Assembly (NCBI GenBank): GCA_024529925.1 | Contig: JAFEUB010000847.1 | Coordinates: forward strand, 1 to 64,000 | Length of the DNA stretch: 64,000 nt | Source: Ophthalmolycus amberensis | Taxonomy: Eukaryota; Chordata; Actinopteri; Perciformes; Zoarcidae | Reading direction: 5' to 3' | Shown here: positions 9,158 through 18,500 of the stretch, in pieces | Layout: each line of letters starts with the position of its first letter | Position numbering within the stretch: position 1 is the first letter of the stretch | Notes under the pieces: generated by a model | Seen by the model: only the letters and a program-made list of their open reading frames with translations | The model's database searches: none | What the model was told of the DNA's origin: nothing | Made by a program: the position numbers and the translations under genes

Positions 9158-11453
9158 ACTCGGTACATAAAACTGTGTCTGAATCACTCAGTACATACAA
9201 CTGTCTGTCTGACTCACTCAGCACAGAAAACTCTCTGTCTGACTCACTCAGCACAAAAAACTGTCTGTCTGACTCACTCAGTACATAAAACTGTCTGTCT
9301 GACTCACTCAGCACAGAAAACTCTCTGTCTGACTCACTCAGCACAAAAAACTGTCTGTCTGACTCACTCAGCACAAAAAACTGTCTGTCTGAATCACTCA
9401 GTACATACAACTCTCTGTCTGACTCACTCAGCACAAAAAACTGTCTGTCTGAATCACTCAGCACAAAAAACTGTCTGTCTGACTCACTCAGCACAAAAAA
9501 CTGTCTGTCTGACTCACTCAGCACAAAAAACTGTCTGTCTGAATCACTCAGTACATAAAACTGTCTGTCTGAATCACTCAGCACAAAAAACTGTCTGTCT
9601 GAATCACTCAGTACATAAAACTGTCTGTCTGAATCACTCAGCACAGAAAACTCTCTGTCTGACTCACTCAGCACAAAAAACTGTCTGTCTGACTCACTCA
9701 GCACAAAAAACTGTCTGTCTGACTCACTCAGCACAGAAAACTCTCTGTCTGACTCACTCAGCACAAAAAACTGTCTGTCTGACTCACTCAGCACAGAAAA
9801 CTCTCTGTCTGACTCACTCAGCACAAAAAACTGTCTGTCTGACTCACTCAGCACAGAAAACTCTCTGTCTGACTCACTCAGCACAAAAAACTGTCTGTCT
9901 GACTCACTCAGCACAGAAAACTCTCTGTCTGACTCACTCAGCACAAAAAACTGTCTGTCTGACTCACTCAGCACAGAAAACTCTCTGTCTGACTCACTCA
10001 GCACAAAAAACTGTCTGTCTGACTCACTCAGTACATAAAACTGTCTGTCTGACTCACTCAGCACAGAAAACTCTCTGTCTGACTCACTCAGCACAAAAAA
10101 CTGTCTGTCTGACTCACTCAGCACAAAAAACTGTCTGTCTGAATCACTCAGTACATACAACTCTCTGTCTGACTCACTCAGCACAAAAAACTGTCTGTCT
10201 GAATCACTCAGCACAAAAAACTGTCTGTCTGACTCACTCAGCACAAAAAACTGTCTGTCTGACTCACTCAGCACAAAAAACTGTCTGTCTGAATCACTCA
10301 GTACATAAAACTGTCTGTCTGAATCACTCAGCACAAAAAACTGTCTGTCTGAATCACTCAGTACATAAAACTGTCTGTCTGAATCACTCAGCACAGAAAA
10401 CTCTCTGTCTGACTCACTCAGCACAAAAAACTGTCTGTCTGACTCACTCAGCACAAAAAACTGTCTGTCTGACTCACTCAGCACAGAAAACTCTCTGTCT
10501 GACTCACTCAGCACAAAAAACTGTCTGTCTGACTCACTCAGCACAGAAAACTCTCTGTCTGACTCACTCAGCACAAAAAACTGTCTGTCTGACTCACTCA
10601 GCACAGAAAACTCTCTGTCTGACTCACTCAGCACAAAAAACTGTCTGTCTGACTCACTCAGCACAGAAAACTCTCTGTCTGACTCACTCAGCACAAAAAA
10701 CTGTCTGTCTGACTCACTCAGCACAGAAAACTCTCTGTCTGACTCACTCAGCACAAAAAACTGTCTGTCTGACTCACTCAGCACAGAAAACTCTCTGTCT
10801 GACTCACTCAGCACAAAAAACTGTCTGTCTGACTCACTCAGCACAGAAAACTCTCTGTCTGACTCACTCAGCACAAAAAACTGTCTGTCTGAATCACTCA
10901 GCACAGAAAACTCTCTGTCTGACTCACTCAGCACAAAAAACTGTCTGTCTGAATCACTCAGCACAAAAAACTGTCTGTCTGAATCACTCAGCACAGAAAA
11001 CTCTCTGTCTGACTCACTCAGCACAAAAAACTGTCTGTCTGAATCACTCAGCACAAAAAACTGTCTGTCTGAATCACTCAGCACAGAAAACTGTCTGTCT
11101 GAATCACTCAGCACAAAAAACTGTCTGTCTGAATCACTCAGCACAAAAAACTGTCTGTCTGAATCACTCAGCACAAAAAACTGTCTGTCTGAATCACTCA
11201 GTACATACAACTGTCTGTCTGAATCACTCAGCACAAAAAACTGTCTGTCTGAATCACTCAGTACACACAACTCTCTGTCTGACTCACTCAGCACAAAAAA
11301 CTGTCTGTCTGAATCACTCAGCACAAAAAACTGTCTGTCTGACTCACTCAGCACAAAAAACTGTCTGTCTGACTCACTCAGCACAAAAAACTGTCTGTCT
11401 GAATCACTCAGCACAGAAAACTGTCTGTCTGACTCACTCAGCACAGAAAACTA
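9158..11453. repeat. 30-bp minisatellite array, about 76 copies, with a 750-bp higher-order period
   Basis: The unit reads roughly 'ctgtctgtctgactcactca' plus 'gcacaaaaaa'. Variants carry ctctctgtct, gaatcactca, gtacataaaa or gcacagaaaa. Units are in strict 30-bp register for nearly 2.3 kb. Many alternate as 60-bp dimers (gaaaactctc / aaaaactgtc). A specific run of variants (for example the gtacatacaa+ctctctgtct unit at 9391 and again at 10141; gtacataaaa at 9541 and 10291) repeats at a distance of 750 bp, so a block of 25 units was duplicated. Because 30 is divisible by 3 and the unit has no stop on the minus strand, a 762-codon frame (9156-11444, minus, repeat LSESDRQFFV) is open. It has no recognised domain, and I treat it as a satellite rather than a gene. 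Confidence 0.95.
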
Positions 11454-11547
11454 TATGGATCAGTTTGTGTTTTGTTTCCTCTATTATGGCTTCTGTGGAG
11501 GAATTCTTCGGAGGAATTATTCCTCCCAGGGGGAGTCCTACCATCCT

Positions 11548-13986
11548 TCAATGCAGAAATTGCCGATGGCTCGGCAGATGGCTCGGCCGATGGCTCGGCC
11601 GGCCCAGGCCAATGGCTCGGCCGGCTCGGCCGATAGCTCGGCCGGCTCGGCCGATAGCTCGGCCCATGGACGAGAAGAACTTGACGCAGCGGCAGCCTTC
11701 GTCCGCCGCGGAGCGGCCTTCGTCCGCCGTGGAGCGGCCGTCGTCCGCCGCGGAGCGGCCTTCGTCCGCCGCGGAGCGGCCTTCGTCCGCCGCCGCGGAG
11801 CGGCCTTCGTCCGCCGCCGCGGAGCGGACTTCGTCCGCCACGGAGCGGCCTTCGTCCGCCGCGGAGCGGCCTTCGTCCGCCGCCGCGGAGCGGACTTCGT
11901 CCGCCGCGGAGCGGCCTTCGTCCGCCGCCGCGGAGCGGACTTCGTCCGCCGCGGAGCGGCCTTCGTCCGCCGCCGCGGAGCGGCCTTCGTCCGCCGCGGA
12001 GCGGCCTTCGTCCGCCGCCGCGGAGCGGACTTCGTCCGCCGCGGAGCGGCCTTCGTCCGCCGCGGAGCGGCCTTCGTCCGCCGCCGCGGAGCGGACTTCG
12101 TCCGCCGCGGAGCGGACTTCGTCCGCCGCCGCGGAGCGGCCTTCGTCCGCCGCCGCGGAGCGGCCTTCGTCCGCCGCGGAGCGGCCTTCGTCCGCCGCGG
12201 AGCGGCCTTCGTCCGCTGCGGAGCCAATAGCTCGGCTGGCTCGGCCGATGGCTCGGACGATGGCTCGGCCGATGGCTCGGCCGATGGACGAGAAGAACTT
12301 GACGCAATGGCAGCCTTCGTCCGCTGCGGAGCAGCCTTCGTTCGCTGCGGAGCCAATAGCTCGGCTGGCTCGGCCGATGGCTCGGCCGATGGCTCGGCCG
12401 ATGGCTCGGCCGATGGACGAGAAGAACTTGACGCAACGGCAGCCTTCGTCCGCTGCGGAGCGGCCTTCGTCCGCTGCGGAGCGGCCTTCGTCCGCTGCGG
12501 AGCGGCCTTCGTCCGCTGCGGAGCGGCCTTCGTCCGCTGCGGAGCGGACTTCGTCCGCTGCGGAGCGGCCTTCGTCCGCTGCTGAGCGGCCTTCGTCCGC
12601 TGCGGAGCGGCCTTCGTCCGCTGCGGAGCGGCCTTCGTCCGCTGCGGAGCGGCCTTCGTCCGCTGCGGAGCGGCCTTCGTCCGCTGCTGAGCGGCCTTCG
12701 TCCGCTGCTGAGCGGCCTTCGTCCGCTGCGGAGCGGCCTTCGTCCGCTGCGGAGCGGACTTCGTCCGCTGCGGAGCGGCCTTCGTCCGCTGCTGAGCGGC
12801 CTTCGTCCGCTGCGGAGCGGCCTTCGTCCGCTGCGGAGCGGCCTTCGTCCGCTGCGGAGCGGACTTCGTCCGCTGCGGAGCGGCCTTCGTCCGCTGCTGA
12901 GCGGCCTTCGTCCGCTGCGGAGCGGACTTCGTCCGCTGCGGAGCGGCCTTCGTCCGCTGCTGAGCGGCCTTCGTCCGCTGCGGAGCGGCCTTCGTCCGCT
13001 GCGGAGCGGCCTTCGTTCGCTGCGGAGCCAATAGCTCGGCTGGCTCGGCCGATGGACGAGAAGAACTTGACGCAACGGCAGCCTTCGTTCGATGTGGAGC
13101 AGCCTTTGTGCTTTAGCTTCAGAATATAGTCCAAAACGTTCGCCCCAAGGATCGGCCACTGACGACCGACCTGTACGAACATCAGAAGAGTAATATCGTG
13201 AACTGCCAGTGACTCAATTGTTAATTGTATCTCGACCCAGCCAATAATGTTCATAGGCTTATTGTCAAGTCCTCTAAATGTGATCTTGCTGAAGCGCGAA
13301 TCCTTGAGAGGTTTGAATGCATTGGGCATATTGTTTCTCACCCAGTCACTATCTATAAATGAATGTGCAGCTCCAGAATCAATTTTGGCTATTGTTTTGA
13401 TGTTATTCATTTTACAAGGAACTAAATAATTTTTTATGTTCACATATGTTGGGTTGGAATTTTGGGGTCTGAAAATGTGTGCCTGGCACGTTATCACGTT
13501 ATTCCCTATTGTAGGTGTCTTAAAGTATTCACTTGCAATAACCTGTATTTTTACCTTCTTAGGGGGCCTACGTAGTGGGTTATTTACATCAAATTGGAAA
13601 GATTCCTCGATCTCCCCAATAGTCTCTACTAGATTTCCATTAATAAGCCTGACTACCACTTTTTTTGATGGATCAGGTTGTGCGTTTGGTAAATGTTCCC
13701 TTTGCCAACTTTCATTCATTGTTGACAAAGACGCTCCACAATCCCAAAACACTTCAGTCCGTACACCACCTAAAACGCAATACAACTTATAGACTGGTGA
13801 CGCGCTTGGTAGACCCATTATCTCAATGAGCGCACACGGTGGAGGCGGCCAGTTTAGAAATGAGTGTCGCATGATCAACATGACTGACACAAGGTTTTCA
13901 ATATCTCCGTGACTGGTCATTTTGAGCTGTAAATCCTTGAGCTGTAAATCCTTGAGCTGTAAATCCTTCCTGTCTGACTTCTCCAT
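11548..13986 (-). CDS. Retropepsin-like double aspartic-protease ORF running into the 21-bp array
   Basis: An 812-codon frame with two successive retroviral-type aspartic protease-like segments in its first 290 residues. The first (about residues 65-165) has the landmark 'VFWDCGAS' at 79-86, where Asp-Cys-Gly replaces the usual Asp-Ser/Thr-Gly, and a second landmark 'TIGNNVI' at 159-165. The second segment (about 195-290) has a normal DSGAAHSFID (203-212) and the 'PILGANVLDYIL' flap-distal motif near 278-289. Both sites resemble the protease of Ty3/gypsy-like pol genes, but no reverse transcriptase, RNase H or integrase follows. After residue ~300 the frame enters the GC-rich tandem array (ADEGRSA repeats) and stays open to 11,548. 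A start at 13,986 (MEKSDRKDLQ) is followed by a triplicated 'DLQLK'; the Met at residue 23 matches the start of the mirror copy. Whether the array is translated is unknown. It could be a retroelement fragment or a domesticated protease-like gene. Confidence 0.6.
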   Translation of the reverse strand: MEKSDRKDLQLKDLQLKDLQLKMTSHGDIENLVSVMLIMRHSFLNWPPPPCALIEIMGLPSASPVYKLYCVLGGVRTEVFWDCGASLSTMNESWQREHLPNAQPDPSKKVVVRLINGNLVETIGEIEESFQFDVNNPLRRPPKKVKIQVIASEYFKTPTIGNNVITCQAHIFRPQNSNPTYVNIKNYLVPCKMNNIKTIAKIDSGAAHSFIDSDWVRNNMPNAFKPLKDSRFSKITFRGLDNKPMNIIGWVEIQLTIESLAVHDITLLMFVQVGRQWPILGANVLDYILKLKHKGCSTSNEGCRCVKFFSSIGRASRAIGSAANEGRSAADEGRSAADEGRSAADEGRSAADEVRSAADEGRSAADEGRSAADEVRSAADEGRSAADEGRSAADEGRSAADEGRSAADEVRSAADEGRSAADEGRSAADEGRSAADEGRSAADEGRSAADEGRSAADEGRSAADEGRSAADEGRSAADEVRSAADEGRSAADEGRSAADEGRSAADEGRSAADEGCRCVKFFSSIGRAIGRAIGRAIGRASRAIGSAANEGCSAADEGCHCVKFFSSIGRAIGRAIVRAIGRASRAIGSAADEGRSAADEGRSAADEGRSAAADEGRSAAADEVRSAADEVRSAAADEGRSAADEGRSAADEVRSAAADEGRSAADEGRSAAADEGRSAADEVRSAAADEGRSAADEVRSAAADEGRSAADEGRSVADEVRSAAADEGRSAAADEGRSAADEGRSAADDGRSTADEGRSAADEGCRCVKFFSSMGRAIGRAGRAIGRAGRAIGLGRPSHRPSHLPSHRQFLH
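11560..11668. repeat. GGCTCGGCCGAT short tandem units
   Basis: About nine ~12-bp units based on ggctcggccgat. The same motif reappears at 12,235-12,290, 12,360-12,420 and 13,040, where it separates blocks of the 21-bp array, and inside the right arm of the palindrome near 15,270. Confidence 0.8.
11676..13027. repeat. GC-rich 21/24-bp minisatellite array
   Basis: The unit is 'cggccttcgtccgccgcgga' plus g, 21 bp, with a 24-bp variant carrying an extra gcc. The 5' blocks use 'cgccgcgg', and the blocks after about 12,210 use 'cgctgcgg' or 'cgctgctg', so the array has two homogenised halves. Spacers containing 'gacgagaagaacttgacgca' at about 11,665, 12,287, 12,417 and 13,055 divide it. All unit lengths are multiples of three, so several frames on both strands are open for hundreds of codons. 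Only the minus frame that continues from the protease ORF (repeat ADEGRSA) has coding context. Confidence 0.93.
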
Positions 13987-14238
13987 AGTATTCAGTTTGT
14001 TCCCAGACGAAATAATGTAGGCTAGTATTATAAACTTCCGAGTGCCTGCCAGGTGTACCAGAGAAGGAACGCAACGTCACACATGACGTCACACATATAA
14101 AGGAACTCTACTACGTCACATGACTTGCCGTCAAAGCGCTGCCGTTGCCGAGCAACGGGAGTTGTGGCTTTCATGTGACGTAGTAGAGTTCCTTTATAAT
14201 AACACGTAGTAGAGTTCCTTTATAATAACACGTAGTAG
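13041..14238. repeat. Left arm of a ~2.2-kb imperfect palindrome
   Basis: This segment is the reverse complement, with small differences, of 14254-15279. It holds the full protease-like frame, the divergent promoter-like region and the edge of the 21-bp array. Differences from the right arm include a triplicated 'gagctgtaaatccttgag' block near 13,922-13,970, the presence of about 110 bp that the right arm lacks, and an inversion of the inner segment around 14,090-14,200 that forms its own hairpin. Confidence 0.93.
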
Positions 14239-14301
14239 AACTACGTATAATAACTACTACGTGTTATTATAAAGGAACTCTACTACGTGTTATTATAAAG
14301 G
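14084..14301. promoter_or_regulatory. Palindrome centre with TATA boxes in both directions and a CRE-like site
   Basis: TATAAAGG occurs on the plus strand at 14096-14103, 14268-14275 and 14294-14301, and on the minus strand (CCTTTATA) at 14191-14198 and 14217-14224. A perfect CRE palindrome, TGACGTCA, lies at 14084-14091, and several tacgtcac/gtgacgta half-sites surround it. The plus protease frame starts 187 bp after the last plus TATA, and the minus frame starts about 205 bp after the nearest minus TATA. The arrangement would suit a bidirectional promoter; that is inference from position only. Confidence 0.4.
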
Positions 14302-15279
14302 AACTCTACTACGTCACATGACTTGCCGTCAAAGCGCTGCCGTTGCGGCTTTCATGTGTGACGTTGCGTTCCTTCTCTGGTACACCTGGCAGGCACTCGG
14401 AAGTTTATAATACTAGCCTACATTATTTCGTCTGGGAACAAACTGAATACTATAGAGAAGTCAGACAGGAAGGATTTACAGCTCAAAATGACCAGTCACG
14501 GAGATATTGAAAACCTTGTGTCAGTTATGTTGAACATGCGACACTCATTTCTAAACTGGCCGCCTCCACCGTGTGCGCTCATGGAGATAATGGGTCTACG
14601 ATGGGCGGCACCAGTCTATAAGTTGTATTGCGTTTTAGGTGGTGTACGGACTGAAGTGTTTTGGGATTGTGGAGCGGCTGTGTCAATAATGAATGAAAGT
14701 TGGCAAAGGGAACATTTACCAAACGCACAACCTGATCCATCAAAAAAAGTTTTAGCCATGCTTATTAATGGAAATCTAGTAGAGACTATTGGGGAGATCG
14801 AGGAATCTTTCCAATTTGATGTAAATAACCCACTACGTAGGCCCCCTAAGAAGGTAAAAATACAGGTTATTGCAAATGAATACTTTAAGACACCTATAAT
14901 GGGGAATAACGTGATAGGCTACCAGGCACACATTTTCAGACCCCAAAATTCCAACCCAACATATGTGAACATAAACAATTATTTAGTTCCTTGTAAAATG
15001 AATAACATCAAAACAATAGCCAAAATTGATTCTGGAGCACATTTAGAGGACTTGACAATAAGCCTATCAACATGATTGGCTGGGTCGAGATACAATTAAC
15101 AATTGAGTCACTGGCAGTTCACGATATTACTCTTCCGATGTTCGTACAGGTCGGTCGTCAGTGGCCGATCCTTGGGGCGAACGCTTTGGACTATATTCTT
15201 AAGCTAAAGCACAAAGGCTGCTCCACATCGAACGAAGGCTGCCGTTACGTCAAGTTCTTCTCGTCCATCGGCCGAGCCA
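14254..15279. repeat. Right arm of the ~2.2-kb imperfect palindrome
   Basis: Mirror image of 13041-14238 around a 15-bp spacer (14239-14253). The arm carries the second protease-like frame in plus orientation. It lacks about 110 bp just after the DSGA motif and almost all of the tandem array. Confidence 0.93.
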
Positions 15280-15305
15280 TCGGCCGATGGACGAGAAGAA
15301 CTTGA
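14488..15305 (+). pseudogene. Mirror copy of the retropepsin-like ORF, frameshifted by a deletion
   Basis: The plus-strand copy starts MTSHGDIENL at 14488 and follows the minus copy closely through the first protease-like segment (again with Asp-Cys-Gly, then 'IMGNNVI'). At about 15,035, directly after the 'KIDSGA' landmark of the second segment, about 110 bp present in the left arm are missing. The frame shifts and stops at 15,075. The rest, including 'MIGWVEIQL' and 'PILGANALDYIL', continues in another frame from 15,072 to 15,305 and runs into a hairpin. This copy therefore lacks an intact second protease segment. Confidence 0.75.
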
Positions 15306-15320
15306 CGCAACGGCAGCCTT
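15235..15320. repeat. 41-bp-arm hairpin at the right edge of the palindrome
   Basis: 15235-15275 is the reverse complement of 15280-15320 at 40 of 41 positions, with a 4-base spacer (gcca). The stem consists of the same 'gacgagaagaacttgacg' motif that separates blocks of the GC-rich array, facing itself. Confidence 0.93.
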
Positions 15321-15356
15321 CATTGCTCATCATTCCCACGTGAATGATGAGCAATG
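15321..15356. repeat. 14-bp-arm hairpin directly after the larger one
   Basis: CATTGCTCATCATT (15321-15334) and its exact reverse complement (15343-15356) flank an 8-base loop. It abuts the 41-bp hairpin without a gap. Confidence 0.9.
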
Positions 15357-15438
15357 TGAGCTATTCCCCCATTTGTCTGAGCCAACAAATGTGTACAGTG
15401 AAAAGCAGTAGCAGCTTTATTTCTTACAACCCCTCCAG

Positions 15439-15545
15439 GGATGCTGCAGTGGCGCTATACACACACTGCTGTGGAGAAATGTATGGACATGTGTGAGAAG
15501 ATGTCTCTTGGGTGCCAAGAGCAAGTTGCCGGCCAGAATGAGCTG
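15439..15545 (+). CDS. Possible isolated coding exon (unidentified)
   Basis: A pyrimidine-rich tract 'cttacaacccctccag' precedes the segment, and GTGAGT follows it at 15,546, so it has the form of a 107-bp internal exon. It would encode a cysteine-containing peptide around 'MLQWRYTHTAVEKCMDMCEK' and 'GCQEQVAGQNEL'. I do not recognise the family, and I found no partner exons nearby. It could be a real exon of a gene whose other exons lie outside or far away, or a chance match. Confidence 0.25.
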
Positions 15546-18500
15546 GTGAGTACACACATTCTCACTTTGGCATACACATTCACTTATTTCATGTCTTTAT
15601 CTGTTTATCTCTCCATCACTCCCTTGTTCCGCCAGTCTCTGTCTTTGTTACATGTTCTTAACTTCATCCTCTTCCACTCTGTCATCCTCAATAGGGTTTT
15701 CAGGAGGTATCTTTTTGTGCTCTTGCAGTTTGTCATTTTGACACTCTGACACACACACTCCCAGCACAGCAGCAGGACTGCTGTCTGAACCTCTTTACAG
15801 ACTTTGTGATTGCCTTCTTTTCAAGGTGCTGCTATTTGTGGCCAGGCTTCATGCCATAACGTGCCCACACTATAGTGTGGGGTATGAGAGCCAGTTGATT
15901 CCCCCACTCATCTGATTTGATTAGCTCAGTTCATTAGACTTTTAGCAGTGGGCTGGGTGGTGCGGCACACAGTCAGCCTGCTGAGGATCCCCACCGACCA
16001 GCGAAGAGTGCAGTTTTAAGGGCTGCATTATGCATAATGTGCATGTAGCTTGCTGTCAGCAGGCCGGCGCTACATACTGAGGGGAAGATGACTCTCGAAT
16101 TGTCTTTATTTTTGAATTTCTCTTTGTAGGAAGCAGGCGTGGGCAAAATGATAGCCGAGGAGGGCTGAAAGCTCTCTTAGACTATGCCTTCCTAATAAGA
16201 GCTGAGTGGGGCTGAATCCAGTCATTTATTCTCTCTATCTATGAGTGGAAACTGAGCCCTGGTCAATTTCTTCACCATATCAGTCTTTCATCAAAGCACA
16301 CGTAACTTTTGCTCCTGAAAAGAAAAGTAAACATATTGGTATTGATCCTCAGCCTTACGTGAAAGAAAAAGTCTGAAAATTGCTCAAGAAACATGAAAAA
16401 CCTTTTTATTTTATAGATTGTTTATAAATGTTAAAAAATACACAAATAATTTTGATGTGCTCTGGACTAAATTCTCAGAGTTGTGAACCGTGGGGGTGTT
16501 TGAAGGTGATTCAGGCAATGTTTACTACACTGAAACTGCAAATATGTTTCTTGTGCTGGACTGAATTTGTGTAATGTTGTGTGTGTATAATCCATTTCTC
16601 TCTGGCACAGGCATAACTAATAACCTGCCCTGAGCAATGGGTAGAAGCTTTCATGCTAAAAAAGAAGATTTTAGCTCGTCCTAAGATTGTTTGCAGTTTT
16701 TCTGAAGTAGACAGATGTGTGTGTTAAAGAGACCTCTTGTTGTTGTCCCTCACATGACAACAAGCTGCCAACTCCTCACAAATGTATTGTCGACAACAAC
16801 AAGGACATCCAGTGTATCATTTGTTTTTCCACATGAGCGAGGAGAAACGTTGTCATCCAGTGATCCGATTTATACATTGCTTCAGTCTGTGCATGTAGCA
16901 CGTTTTGCACGACTGATTTGCTGCTGTGATGTAAGATTTGCAATCGCTGTCAAGTCAGTTCTGTTGACATCCCTCCATTACTCTTCTCGTGTAGATCAGG
17001 ACAGGATTTCATAGAAGGGGTTTTACATCTAGACTGTCTCATAGATGCAAAGCACAAAGAGGCTTTTTAGGAACAAAGAACTAATATTGTAGGTGCATCA
17101 CTGAGATGGCCCAGAGATTATATGATGGTTGGCAAAATGAAATTCGGCAGTAAAAGCATCATTCGCCTGAAAGAGAGAGAGACTCTTATTCAGTCGTGAA
17201 AAATGTCTGCTGGCTGCATGCTCGAGTGAAAGTACAGCATGGGTGAACATAGACGAAATAAAAGGCTATACTATGGCCAATCGTCCTGTGAGGTTGTCAA
17301 AAAACATCAGTGTCTCAGTGAATTTGAAGGACCAATGTTCAGAGTTTATGTAATTTCAATTTATTATTTAATTTTGCTTTAACTCTTAACAGACACCACT
17401 GATATGAAGAAGTGCTTATTCGTGCCAGTAGTACCCTGTACATGAAACTGTAACTGTAAAGACGTGATGAATAATTGATCGTTGAGGCCCCAGAGAAACT
17501 GCACTCACATGGCGGCAATATACTTCGGTGTGTCAATGTGCACGTTTGCTCATGATTTAGCAAAGTGCTCCCCATGTGCAGAATAATAATATTATAATAA
17601 AACTATTTATTCATAGAGCGCTTAACACACTTATGCAACAGGATCTACAGATACTACAGAAGAACTGTTCGATTGTTTCCCCCAACACTGTTACAACACT
17701 CATGAGACTGCAAGAAAACTCCACTGTGGCTGTTTCCCTTCTTGATTCACACGTTCCCTGTACTATTGCCCGATGGGAGTAGTGATGAGAAATGTTTTGT
17801 TGTTGTGGGTGAATGTGGAGGTTTGGTGTGTTTTGTTGGTTCGTTGCTGATGGCAACCTTGAAGGGGCTGGCCCTGAGTAGCTGTTGGTAATGGGGATAA
17901 CCTTGTTTCGGGCTATTACAGTCTTGCTGGTAAGGCCGTCAGAATAATACTTTACCCTGGTGCTAATGAGGCCCACATACACGGCTGCCTCATTACAAAA
18001 ACAATGTGGCAAATACCACTATTGTAGCTGATGCTCCCATGAACCTGCTACTACTAATTAATTTGCAGTAAATTAAAAGGTAGCTGTATTCTCTTAGGAT
18101 TGCAAGACAATCAATGCCCGGTCTCTCGATTAATAATTTACTGTATAAGAACAATATATAATGAATGACACTTTACAGCAACAATGAGTAGTGAGGTCAC
18201 AGGATGTTTAATTTGTCTGCAGGCCTTTTAGGCTATGGAGATTCACAGCCGGTTATTCCAAATGTCCTGACAGTGTTCAGCATGACCTTTTGTCTGCAGG
18301 GTTTTCAATCACTATACGTCAGTAAATATCAAATATGAGCTCAGTACCACTCACTTTGACAGCAGTTTGACTCTTCTACCCCCAGCAGGATTAGGCTGCT
18401 GAGTATACTTGCACAGAAAGGGAGAGAAAGAGAACACATGGTTTCAGTGAGAGCATGGTTTCATGTACTCCATCTCTGTTACAATAGATTTGAAACTGGA

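Noticed and set aside
9156..11444. 762-codon minus frame of LSESDRQFFV repeats as a protein-coding gene
   Set aside because: It follows from a stop-free unit of 30 bp; no unique domain, signal peptide or splice context.
9158..11453. CRISPR array
   Set aside because: Units are contiguous 30-bp repeats without unique spacers, and the genome is eukaryotic.
11455..13129. Long plus-strand frames over the GC-rich array
   Set aside because: They are the complement of the same 3-bp-multiple array and carry no domain; several overlapping frames are open for the same reason.
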